DNA of 6,987 bases from Methylophilales bacterium UBA4017 (lineage in GTDB: Bacteria > Pseudomonadota > Gammaproteobacteria > Burkholderiales > Methylophilaceae), in NCBI GenBank assembly GCA_002384685.1, contig DGAZ01000019.1, positions 1-6,987 of the forward strand. The letters are read 5' to 3'. This document shows, in pieces, positions 1 to 6,133 of the stretch (its first letter is position 1; each line of letters opens with the position of its first letter). The notes under the pieces were generated by a model. It was not told the DNA's origin. It worked only from the letters and a program-made list of their open reading frames with translations, and did no database searches. Made by a program: the position numbers and the translations under genes.

Positions 1-20
1 AACCACTTTGCTAACGCGCC
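1..20 (-). tRNA. cysT: tRNA-Cys, 5' part only (cut by the window edge)
   Basis: Read on the minus strand, these 20 bases begin GGCGCGTTAGCAAAG and continue to GTGGTT. By my recollection of E. coli tRNA-Cys(GCA) they match its first 20 bases except at two positions. They cover the 5' acceptor strand (GGCGCGT), the linker and the start of the D arm. The anticodon and the 3' half lie outside the window, so the isotype rests on this similarity and on synteny: tRNA-Cys follows tRNA-Gly downstream of pgsA in E. coli (glyW-cysT). The gene starts 11 nt beyond the T-tract of the hairpin that follows tRNA-Gly. Confidence 0.75.
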
Positions 21-31
21 AATATCAAACT

Positions 32-64
32 AAAAAGGGGGAGACAAATTATGAGCTCCCCCTT
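32..64 (-). terminator. Terminator-like hairpin after tRNA-Gly
   Basis: A perfect 9-bp inverted repeat, AAGGGGGAG (35-43) against CTCCCCCTT (56-64), encloses a 12-nt loop. In minus-strand RNA the stem is followed by further U residues, so the descending arm runs CTCCCCCUUUUUA. This is the form of a Rho-independent terminator for transcripts leaving tRNA-Gly. On the plus strand the following sequence (CTTATAAATC) is a poor U-tract, so activity there is less likely. Because tRNA-Cys begins 11 nt further on, the hairpin may terminate only partially or act as a processing or stability element between two tRNAs. Confidence 0.6.
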
Positions 65-74
65 CTTATAAATC

Positions 75-150
75 TGGAGCGGGAAACGAGGTTCGAACTC
101 GCGACCTATACCTTGGCAAGGTATCGCTCTACCAGCTGAGCTATTCCCGC
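75..150 (-). tRNA. tRNA-Gly (anticodon GCC)
   Basis: This is a complete 76-nt tRNA including an encoded 3' CCA (75-77). The acceptor stem GCGGGAA/TTCCCGC has 7 of 7 pairs. The D arm is GCTC/GAGC. The anticodon arm is ATACC-TTGCCAA-GGTAT, with anticodon GCC at 115-117. The T arm is GCGAG-TTCGAAC-CTCGT with one G-U pair. It decodes GGC and GGU. It lies 70 bp downstream of pgsA in the same direction, the place occupied by glyW in E. coli. A near-consensus promoter sits directly upstream (165-192) and would give a leader of under 10 nt. A hairpin follows the CCA end by 10 nt. Confidence 0.98.
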
Positions 151-164
151 ATTGCGAAGGCAGT

Positions 165-192
165 ATTTTAGCTTTTTTTTGGTCCATGTCAA
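165..192 (-). promoter_or_regulatory. Sigma70-type promoter for the tRNA genes
   Basis: On the minus strand a perfect -35 box TTGACA (192-187) is followed by a 16-bp spacer containing an A8 run and by a -10 box TAAAAT (170-165). Predicted initiation is near 158, about 8 nt before the tRNA-Gly 5' end. It is entirely non-coding, between the pgsA stop and the tRNA. A short imperfect dyad, GTCAATTAATGAC (188-200), overlaps the -35 box, but its 4-bp arms are too short to call an operator. The tRNAs could thus be made independently of the upstream operon. Confidence 0.72.
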
Positions 193-220
193 TTAATGAC
201 TTAATAAATTCTCAGCACCT

Positions 221-775
221 CTACAATTTCATTGCAGCTCTCAAATAAAACCCCATTGAAACTATCGTTAAAATTGCAGCTAAATTTATTAAAATTTCAC
301 CAATAAGTGATATTGGAATAAACATTAGATTATCGAAGTAAAGTAAACATATAATTGCTGCCATTTGAAAGCCGGTTTTTAGCTTTCCAATATATGCTAC
401 AGCAAGCCCCCCAGGCTTACCGATGGTTGCCATCCATTCTCTAAGAGCACTTATAGCAACTTCTCTACCAATAATTATCAGGGCTATAATACTATTGACA
501 CGATCTAAATCCACCAACAATAATAATGCTGCGATAACAATTAATTTATCTGCAACAGGATCAATAAATGCCCCAAAATTAGATGTTTGATTGAGCTTTC
601 TTGCCAGGTAGCCATCAAGCCAATCTGATATTGCTGCCAGAACAAAAAGAAAGGTAGCCCACATATTTTTTTGATGTATATCAAGGTAGGGCTCAGGTAA
701 ATAAAAAACAAGCACCAGACAAGGGATTAATGCAATTCGAAAGTAGGTAATAATATTTGGTACGTTATAAACCAT
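221..775 (-). CDS. pgsA: CDP-diacylglycerol--glycerol-3-phosphate 3-phosphatidyltransferase (PgsA)
   Basis: This integral inner-membrane enzyme transfers the phosphatidyl group of CDP-diacylglycerol to sn-glycerol 3-phosphate. The product is phosphatidylglycerol phosphate, the committed step to phosphatidylglycerol and cardiolipin. The CDP-alcohol phosphatidyltransferase signature is complete: D51, D54-G55, A58-R59, G68, D72 and D76 in the spacing D-x2-DG-x2-AR-x8-G-x3-D-x3-D. The conserved region REVAISALREWMA follows near residues 104-116. Hydrophobic segments fall at about 8-28, 38-50, 74-100, 130-147 and 152-180. Its 184 aa match the E. coli length (about 182). The ATG has a good ribosome-binding site, AAGGAT (785-780), 4 nt away. 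It lies 17 bp after uvrC and before tRNA-Gly, as in E. coli. I see no terminator after it, so readthrough into the tRNAs is possible. Confidence 0.97.
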   Translation of the reverse strand: MVYNVPNIITYFRIALIPCLVLVFYLPEPYLDIHQKNMWATFLFVLAAISDWLDGYLARKLNQTSNFGAFIDPVADKLIVIAALLLLVDLDRVNSIIALIIIGREVAISALREWMATIGKPGGLAVAYIGKLKTGFQMAAIICLLYFDNLMFIPISLIGEILINLAAILTIVSMGFYLRAAMKL

Positions 776-792
776 AAGTATCCTTGAATCAT

Positions 793-2595
793 TTAATGAA
801 AAAAACTAAATATTTTTTCAGCTAATCGAGCATTAATTCCTTCCACAAGCATTAATTCCTCGATAGGTGCTTTTTTGACACCATCTAGACCTCCGAAATA
901 AACCAATAAACTTTTTCTTTTTTTAGCTCCAATACCTTCTACTTCCTCAAGCGATGAGGACATTCGATTTTTCGCTCGCTTAGCTCTATGTCCAGTTATG
1001 GCAAACCGATGTGACTCGTCTCTAATGTGTTGGATCAAATGATAGCCTAAGTCTTCAGAGTTTACTGTATCAAGAACCCTGCCCTCACTAAGAATAAGCT
1101 TTTCCTTCCCAGCCTTGCGGTCAGCCCCTTTGGACACGCCCACTAAAAATATATCGGTTATACCGCTATCTTCCATTATTTTTTTAGCTATCCCAAACTG
1201 ACCTTTTCCTCCATCTATTAAGACAAGATCTGGTTTGACCGCATCTTCTTCGGCCATTCTCTTAAATCTTCTCTCCAAAACATCCTTCATAGCACCGTAA
1301 TCATCTCCTGGAGTAATGTTCTTTATATTATACTTTCTGTAATCTTTATTTTGCATTTGGTATTTATCATAGACAACGCATGACCCAACTGTAGATTCGC
1401 CCATAGTATGGCTAATATCATAGCATTCGATGCGATTAACATGGTCTGGCAAACCTAGTAATGCTCTCAATGCCAATAATCGCTCTACTTGGCTGGCTTG
1501 CTCATTATTTTTTTGTTCGAGTGAGATTTGTGCATTTTTCTTCGCCATTAACACCCAGTTTTTTTTGTCACCTGTGAGCCTGGATAGCAACCTTACTTTA
1601 CCGTATTGTTTTATTGTAAAAAAATCTTTTACCAGATCATTACTAACTTTCTTTTCCGTTACTATAACTGGCGGAGGTTTGTGTAAATCATAATATTGGG
1701 TAATAAAAGTCTCCACAATACTGTTTTCTATATGGCCATCATGATTTTTAGGGAAAAATGTTTTGTCTCCCAGGTGTCTTCCACCTCGAATCATTACCAC
1801 GTTTGCACATATTTTTCCTGCTGATTCGGCAAACGCTATAATATCTGCGTCGTTCTCACTAAAATCACTCACAAATTGTTTTAATCTTACCTGCCTTAAA
1901 CTTTGGATCCTATCTCTAAAAATTGCTGCTCTTTCGAAGTTAAATACCTCGGAATGCTCGTTCATTTTTTTTGTCAGATTGCCAATAACCTCACTATCTT
2001 TTCCATCAAGAAATAAATTGGCTTGATTTACATCACCTCTATATTCACTTTCTTCAATAAGGCCTACACAGGGAGCAGTGCATCTTTTTATTTGATGCTC
2101 CAAACATGGTCTAGTGCGATTATTAAATACGGAGTTCTCGCAAGTTCTTAACATAAAAACTTTTTGAAGCAATTGCATGCTTTGCCTTACGGCGTTAGAG
2201 TTTGGAAAGGGTCCAAAATACTTCGTATCTTTTTTTTGAATCCCTCTATGAAATCTAATTCTTGGATACTTATCTCCAGTTATCGCGAGGTAAGGATAAG
2301 ATTTATCATCACGAAAAATTACGTTATATCGAGGCATAAAAGATCGAATCATATTATTTTCAAGTATCAATGCTTCAGCTTCTGTATTGGTGACAGTGAA
2401 TTCAATGCTTGCAATATTGCCAACCATCAAACGTGTTCTAGGGCTTGGTTGAGTTTTATTAAAATATGACAGGACTCTTTTCTTTAAATCCTTAGATTTT
2501 CCAATATAAATAATATCCCCTGCTTTGTTAAGCATCCGATACACGCCCGGTAGGTTTGGGAATTTTTTTACATCATCTTTTACATTCTCGCTCAC
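793..2595 (-). CDS. uvrC: UvrABC system protein C (excinuclease ABC subunit C)
   Basis: UvrC makes both incisions, 3' and 5' of a bulky lesion, in nucleotide excision repair after UvrA/UvrB damage recognition. Domains in order: GIY-YIG nuclease (about 14-92; G17-V-Y19, Y30-I-G32, R40, E77); cysteine cluster C152, C164, C172, C176, matching the [4Fe-4S] ligands reported for E. coli UvrC; UVR/UvrB-binding motif (about 200-236); RNase H-like 5' nuclease (about 385-535; D393 in CYDISH, D461 in LIDGGKGQ, H529); and tandem helix-hairpin-helix DNA binding (about 551-600). Length is 600 aa, against about 610 in E. coli. The start is GTG at 2595-2593, two bases after the tautomerase stop. A weak AGG lies 6 nt upstream; a GGAGG 18 nt upstream is inside tautomerase codons and too far to serve. 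Translation is probably coupled to the preceding gene. Confidence 0.98.
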   Translation of the reverse strand: MSENVKDDVKKFPNLPGVYRMLNKAGDIIYIGKSKDLKKRVLSYFNKTQPSPRTRLMVGNIASIEFTVTNTEAEALILENNMIRSFMPRYNVIFRDDKSYPYLAITGDKYPRIRFHRGIQKKDTKYFGPFPNSNAVRQSMQLLQKVFMLRTCENSVFNNRTRPCLEHQIKRCTAPCVGLIEESEYRGDVNQANLFLDGKDSEVIGNLTKKMNEHSEVFNFERAAIFRDRIQSLRQVRLKQFVSDFSENDADIIAFAESAGKICANVVMIRGGRHLGDKTFFPKNHDGHIENSIVETFITQYYDLHKPPPVIVTEKKVSNDLVKDFFTIKQYGKVRLLSRLTGDKKNWVLMAKKNAQISLEQKNNEQASQVERLLALRALLGLPDHVNRIECYDISHTMGESTVGSCVVYDKYQMQNKDYRKYNIKNITPGDDYGAMKDVLERRFKRMAEEDAVKPDLVLIDGGKGQFGIAKKIMEDSGITDIFLVGVSKGADRKAGKEKLILSEGRVLDTVNSEDLGYHLIQHIRDESHRFAITGHRAKRAKNRMSSSLEEVEGIGAKKRKSLLVYFGGLDGVKKAPIEELMLVEGINARLAEKIFSFFH

Positions 2596-2597
2596 AA

Positions 2598-2777
2598 TTA
2601 ACCTAGCAAGCTACCTCCAATTGCCCAGTCCTCAGTCTTTACCTCTTCAAAAACTATATATGTATAGGATGCTGGTTTATTTGCGACTCGCTGCATTACC
2701 TCCGTCATCTCTTGGGCAATCTGCTTTTTTTGATCTTTGTTTAATATTCCTGCTAACTTCACATTGATGAATGGCAT
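2598..2777 (-). CDS. Small 4-oxalocrotonate tautomerase-like protein (59 aa)
   Basis: This short gene starts MPFINVKLAG and ends in GGSLLG. Against 4-oxalocrotonate tautomerase, counted after Met removal, it aligns without gaps: Pro1 (the catalytic N-terminal base), D14-Q15-K16, P34, W50 (Phe50 in 4-OT) and G53-G54 in the DWAIGG motif. Such proteins form beta-alpha-beta hexamers that catalyse keto-enol tautomerisation using Pro1. The two substrate-binding arginines of classical 4-OT (Arg11, Arg39) are Leu and Tyr here, so the substrate is probably not 4-oxalocrotonate; no substrate can be named. The ATG abuts the preceding TAA. A strong ribosome-binding site, AAGGAG (2789-2784), lies 6 nt upstream inside the last codons of the glycosylase gene. 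uvrC starts 2 bp after its stop. The required Pro after Met fixes this start. Confidence 0.9.
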   Translation of the reverse strand: MPFINVKLAGILNKDQKKQIAQEMTEVMQRVANKPASYTYIVFEEVKTEDWAIGGSLLG

Positions 2778-3404
2778 TTACTTCTCCTTTTCTTTCTTTA
2801 TGTTTGAAAAAATATTGCAAAACATAGCTTTGGTCAGCCGCTTTGTTTGCGTGTTGTAACGACTGCAATGGTAGCTATCATATAAAATTAATCCATTTGG
2901 AAGTATATGTCGATAACCATGTGAAAATTTAAAATGGCTTCCTATCAGCCCTTGTGACTTTAGTATAGCGTTATGAGCTATAAGGCCTAAAGCTAAAAGT
3001 ATTGACCCTGCTCTGAGTTCGTTAATTTCGCTGCTAAGAAATACATTACAATTATTAACCTCATCAGTTTTCGGTTTATTTTCGGGGGGGAGGCATTTCA
3101 CGGCATTAGTAATTCTACAACCCGCTAACTGAAGATTATCATTGAATTCTGAATTTTTTTTGCTGGAAAAGCCGTATTCATATAATGTTTCGTAAAGCAG
3201 GATTCCAGCATGGTCTCCGGTAAATGGTCGTCCCGTTTGATTTGCTCCATGCATTCCTGGAGCCAATCCTACAATAAGAAGAAATGGATTTTTATCGCCA
3301 AAGCTGGGAACAGGTTTACAAAAATATTGGGGGTATTTATTTTTTGTGTCACTCAAAAACTTCTCTAATCGACTGCATTTTTTGCAATTAGGATCATAAT
3401 TCAT
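2778..3404 (-). CDS. Uracil-DNA glycosylase, family 5-like (Fe-S, UdgB type)
   Basis: This enzyme should remove uracil or other deaminated bases from DNA, starting base excision repair. The four cysteines expected for the [4Fe-4S] cluster of family 4/5 glycosylases are C7, C10, C104 and C119. Motif A (46-64) reads GLAPGMHGANQTGRPFTGD; the G-A-N-x-T-G-R-x-F-T-G-D part is characteristic of family 5 rather than family 4. The C-terminal motif (177-191) is SYHCSRYNTQTKRLT, where family 5 usually has SYHPS. Length is 208 aa, normal for the family. The ATG at 3404-3402 is 7 bp after the acnB stop and has no recognisable ribosome-binding site, suggesting coupled translation. Starting later would lose C7 and C10. 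The end abuts the tautomerase start. A run of seven C bases directly follows the C104 codon. The substrate is inferred from family only. Confidence 0.9.
   Translation of the reverse strand: MNYDPNCKKCSRLEKFLSDTKNKYPQYFCKPVPSFGDKNPFLLIVGLAPGMHGANQTGRPFTGDHAGILLYETLYEYGFSSKKNSEFNDNLQLAGCRITNAVKCLPPENKPKTDEVNNCNVFLSSEINELRAGSILLALGLIAHNAILKSQGLIGSHFKFSHGYRHILPNGLILYDSYHCSRYNTQTKRLTKAMFCNIFSNIKKEKEK
2784..2789 (-). promoter_or_regulatory. Ribosome-binding site of the tautomerase gene, inside the glycosylase gene
   Basis: AAGGAG, followed by the 6-nt spacer AAGTAA and then ATG. It is formed by the last Lys-Glu-Lys codons of the glycosylase gene, whose TAA touches the ATG. It supports the short gene as real and suggests efficient initiation or translational coupling. 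Confidence 0.8.
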
Positions 3405-3411
3405 GGCAAAA

Positions 3412-5967
3412 CTAATTTACCGGATTAATTTCAATAACTTTCCTGTCCTGATAGTCATCCATCATATTAAAGTTTAAGTATTGATAGATTTCACCCGCAT
3501 TCTGATTTATCTTATCCGCCATAAGCGATAGGTATTCTTCTTTATTGGGTATATAGCCCAAAATAGAGCAAAAAGCTGCAAGTTCTGCAGAGCCAAGGTA
3601 AACCTGAGCGTCTTTACCCATGCGGTTATCAAAATTTCTTGTACTCGTTGAGAAAACATGAGCCTTGTCGTCAACTCTTGCCTGATTACCCATGCATAAA
3701 CTACATCCAGGAATCTCTGTTCTAGCTCCCGCAGACTCAAACACTTTGTATACACCTTCTTTTTTAAGTTGCGATTCATCCATTCTTGTTGGTGGGGCAA
3801 TCCACAGCTTTGCTTTTATTTTTCCTAATCCATCAATAACCTTAGCTGCTGCACGATAATGGCCGATATTGGTCATACAGCTTCCAATAAACACCTCATC
3901 AATCTTTGCGCTAGCTATCTCCGATAACATTTTAATATTATCAGGGTCGTTAGGACATGCAATCAATGGTTCAGTTATTTGGTTGAGGTCAATATTTAAA
4001 GTGTAGGCATAATGAGCGTCACTGTCTGGCTCTAATAATACGGGCTCCTCAAGCCAGCTTTTCATCTCCGCAATTCTTCTCTCAAGAGTTCTCGCGTCCT
4101 TGTATCCCTGGTCAATCATATGTTGCATTAATACAATGTTTGAATTCATAAACTCAATGATTGGCTCTTTATTAAGCCTAATCGTACATCCATTAGCCGA
4201 CCTCTCTGCCGATGCATCAGAAAATTCAAATGCTTGCTCAACTTTTAAATCAGGTAAGCCTTCTATTTCCAAAATTTTTCCACTAAAAATATTCTTCTTT
4301 TGTTTGCCAATGGTCAACTCCCCTTGTTTGATTGCAAAGAAAGGTATTGCATTCACTAGGTCTCTTAAAGTTATGCCAGGTTGCATTTGCCCAGTAAATC
4401 TAACTAAAACAGACTCAGGCATGTCTAGAGGCATTATTCCAATAGCTGCGCCAAACGCAACCAGTCCTGAACCTGCAGGGAATGAAATTCCTATTGGAAA
4501 TCTCGTGTGTGAGTCTCCTCCCGTACCGACGGTATCCGGTAATATCATTCTATTTAGCCACGAATGAATAACCCCGTCTCCAGCCTTCAAACTAACTCCT
4601 CCTCGACTACTCATGAAGTCAGGCAATGTATGTTGTAGTTCTAAATCTACTGGTTTTGGGTAAGCAGCGGTATGGCAAAAACTTTGCATAACCAGATCTG
4701 CGCTAAACCCTAAGCATGCTAACTCTTTTAGTTCGTCCCTAGTCATTGCTCCAGTAGTGTCTTGAGATCCTACTGTCGTCATTTTAGGCTCGCAGTAAAC
4801 GCCAGGTCTAATACCTTCAACACCACAGGCTTTTCCTACAATTTTTTGAGCTAATGTAAATCCAGCATGGTTAGATTTATCCTGAGGGACTGAGGTAATA
4901 AATGCCTCTGATTTAGGCAAGCCCAAAGCAATACGTGATTTTTCTGTTAGCCCACGACCTATAATAAGAGGAATTCTTCCTCCTGCCCTTAATTCATCTA
5001 ACAATGTGGTAGGGCTTAAATGAAAATTACATACTCGAGATTCATTCCTTAAGATGCTTTGGCTTTCTAAGTCAATTTTAATTTTATCGCCCATTTTAAA
5101 GGATGAAACATCACACTCAATTGGGAGCGCCCCTGAGTCTTCAGCCGTATTAAAGAAAATTGGTGCTATCTTGTTACCTAAAATAATACCGCCCGAGTGT
5201 TTATTGGGTATAAATGGTATAGGGTTTCCCATATGCCATTGGAGAGAATTGATAGCAGATTTTCGAGACGATCCTGTGCCAACAATATCTCCAACAAATA
5301 CTAATGGTAGGCCTTGGCTTTTAAGTTTACTGATAATGTCTATGGCTTCTGGTGTTTTATTTTGCAACATTGATTTGGCATGCAGGGGAATATCAGCTCT
5401 TGACCAAGCCTCTTGTGCCGGAGATAGATCATCCGTATTTATTTCTCCGTCAGCTCTAAAAACAATTGCCTCAATAAATTTTGGAGAATTGTTTTTTTGA
5501 TTAAACCAGTCCGCATCAGCCCATGACTGAATTAGTTGCGTAGCAAAAGTATTGCCAGCGAGATGAAGTTCTTCAACATCATAAAATGCATCAAAAATTA
5601 AAGTTATTTTAGAAAGGGCTTTAACGGCCGCATCAGCTTTATCAGTTTTTAGTAAATCAACTAGTGCCTGAACGTTATAACCGCCAAGCATTGTCCCTAG
5701 CAATTCAATTGCCTTAGCGCTTGTTATAAATGGTGATGATATTTTTTCAAGGGCAATATCGTTCAAAAAAGCTGCTTTAACGAACGCAGCCTGATCTACT
5801 CCAGCAGGAACTCGATTAATTAGCATGTCTAAAAGGTAATCTACATCTGTCGAACCTGGGCTTTTAATTAATCCTATTAGGCCCGCCGTTTGTTCAGCGC
5901 TTAATGGCAGAGGAGGTAAGCCACTTTTTGCTCTTTCTTGTATTTGATTTTTGTATTCTTCGAGCAT
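3412..5967 (-). CDS. acnB: Aconitate hydratase B / 2-methylisocitrate dehydratase (AcnB)
   Basis: AcnB interconverts citrate and isocitrate via cis-aconitate in the TCA cycle; the family also hydrates 2-methyl-cis-aconitate in the methylcitrate cycle. The domain order is that of AcnB, not AcnA: an N-terminal HEAT-like domain (about 1-155), then the swivel domain (about 165-380, with GTGSSRKSA at 230-238), then the catalytic domains (about 385-825, with CEPKMT from 392 and GTGGDSHTRFPIG from 481). The [4Fe-4S] ligands are C697 (GSCMTNIGH), C755 and C758 (GCSLCMGNQAR). Length is 851 aa, against 865 in E. coli, partly through a shorter loop near 200-215. The ATG matches the family start MLEEY, with TAGGA about 9 nt upstream. 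It is the first gene of the minus-strand run, with a promoter at 6012-6040. E. coli apo-AcnB also binds mRNA when its cluster is lost; whether that applies here is unknown. Confidence 0.98.
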   Translation of the reverse strand: MLEEYKNQIQERAKSGLPPLPLSAEQTAGLIGLIKSPGSTDVDYLLDMLINRVPAGVDQAAFVKAAFLNDIALEKISSPFITSAKAIELLGTMLGGYNVQALVDLLKTDKADAAVKALSKITLIFDAFYDVEELHLAGNTFATQLIQSWADADWFNQKNNSPKFIEAIVFRADGEINTDDLSPAQEAWSRADIPLHAKSMLQNKTPEAIDIISKLKSQGLPLVFVGDIVGTGSSRKSAINSLQWHMGNPIPFIPNKHSGGIILGNKIAPIFFNTAEDSGALPIECDVSSFKMGDKIKIDLESQSILRNESRVCNFHLSPTTLLDELRAGGRIPLIIGRGLTEKSRIALGLPKSEAFITSVPQDKSNHAGFTLAQKIVGKACGVEGIRPGVYCEPKMTTVGSQDTTGAMTRDELKELACLGFSADLVMQSFCHTAAYPKPVDLELQHTLPDFMSSRGGVSLKAGDGVIHSWLNRMILPDTVGTGGDSHTRFPIGISFPAGSGLVAFGAAIGIMPLDMPESVLVRFTGQMQPGITLRDLVNAIPFFAIKQGELTIGKQKKNIFSGKILEIEGLPDLKVEQAFEFSDASAERSANGCTIRLNKEPIIEFMNSNIVLMQHMIDQGYKDARTLERRIAEMKSWLEEPVLLEPDSDAHYAYTLNIDLNQITEPLIACPNDPDNIKMLSEIASAKIDEVFIGSCMTNIGHYRAAAKVIDGLGKIKAKLWIAPPTRMDESQLKKEGVYKVFESAGARTEIPGCSLCMGNQARVDDKAHVFSTSTRNFDNRMGKDAQVYLGSAELAAFCSILGYIPNKEEYLSLMADKINQNAGEIYQYLNFNMMDDYQDRKVIEINPVN

Positions 5968-5975
5968 GAATTTTA

Positions 5976-6006
5976 TCCTAAACGTAATTTGTAACGCCTC
6001 TTAGGA
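5976..6006 (-). promoter_or_regulatory. Possible stem covering the acnB ribosome-binding site
   Basis: In the acnB leader, UCCUAA (6006-6001) is exactly complementary to UUAGGA (5981-5976), which contains the acnB Shine-Dalgarno AGGA. An inner CGU/ACG pairing could extend the stem across an asymmetric internal loop. Such a fold would hide the ribosome-binding site. Six base pairs can occur by chance, and the predicted transcription start falls right at the outer edge of the stem, so this is a weak call. Confidence 0.3.
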
Positions 6007-6011
6007 GTGCT

Positions 6012-6040
6012 ATTTTAAAGCAAAAAATATGTTTTCCCAA
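6012..6040 (-). promoter_or_regulatory. Sigma70-type promoter for the acnB operon
   Basis: On the minus strand a -35 box TTGGGA (6040-6035, 4 of 6 consensus bases) is separated by exactly 17 bp from a -10 box TAAAAT (6017-6012, 5 of 6). Predicted initiation is near 6005, giving an acnB leader of about 38 nt. The spacing and the position in front of the first gene of the run favour it over other AT-rich hexamers in the same gap. Confidence 0.5.
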
Positions 6041-6053
6041 ATATCGCCTCTCA

Positions 6054-6070
6054 TTATATTTTTAATATAA
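6054..6070. repeat. Short AT-only inverted repeat in the acnB-purB intergenic region
   Basis: TTATATT (6054-6060) and AATATAA (6064-6070) are perfect 7-bp inverted arms around TTT. It lies centrally in the divergent gap, upstream of both genes. Made only of A and T in an AT-rich region, it may be chance, or a binding or easily melted site between divergent promoters. It lacks the GC-rich stem of a terminator. Confidence 0.3.
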
Positions 6071-6097
6071 GAGTTCGGTCTGCATTAATGTTTTTTG

Positions 6098-6112
6098 GGG
6101 TAAAATATACCC
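6098..6112. repeat. Palindrome GGGTA-n5-TACCC upstream of purB
   Basis: Perfect 5-bp arms (6098-6102 and 6108-6112) surround AAATA. The palindrome ends 21 bp before the purB ATG and covers TAAAAT (6101-6106), the only plausible purB -10 hexamer I find, for which no good -35 is present. The position would suit an operator. It does not resemble the E. coli PurR operator, and a chance origin is quite possible. Confidence 0.3.
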
Positions 6113-6133
6113 TTAAAAGCTTACAATATAATT

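Noticed and set aside
1430..2469. Three plus-strand open frames (1430-1693, 1763-2026, 2164-2469) opposite uvrC
   Set aside because: They lie wholly antisense to uvrC, whose product has family motifs throughout. Their translations show no recognisable domain and look like antisense shadows.
2525..2767. Plus-strand 80-codon open frame opposite the tautomerase and the start of uvrC
   Set aside because: It is antisense to the recognised tautomerase frame, with no motif.
2677..2868. Minus-strand 63-codon open frame overlapping the tautomerase and glycosylase genes
   Set aside because: It is in another frame of two genes supported by motifs. Its product is low in hydrophobic residues and matches nothing I know, while the tautomerase frame explains the region.
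3507..3800. Minus-strand 97-codon open frame inside acnB
   Set aside because: It is an out-of-frame shadow in the region that encodes the AcnB cluster cysteines C697, C755 and C758.
4100..5500. Two plus-strand open frames (4100-4567, 5054-5500) opposite acnB
   Set aside because: They are antisense to a full-length conserved protein and carry no recognisable domain or convincing ribosome-binding site.
6053..6058. Perfect minus-strand TATAAT as an acnB promoter
   Set aside because: The position 16-18 bp upstream has no sequence like TTGACA. The pair at 6012-6040 has better spacing and is closer to acnB.
6127..6132. Perfect TATAAT just before the purB ATG
   Set aside because: Transcription from it would begin after the start codon at 6134, and no -35 element is found at the right distance.
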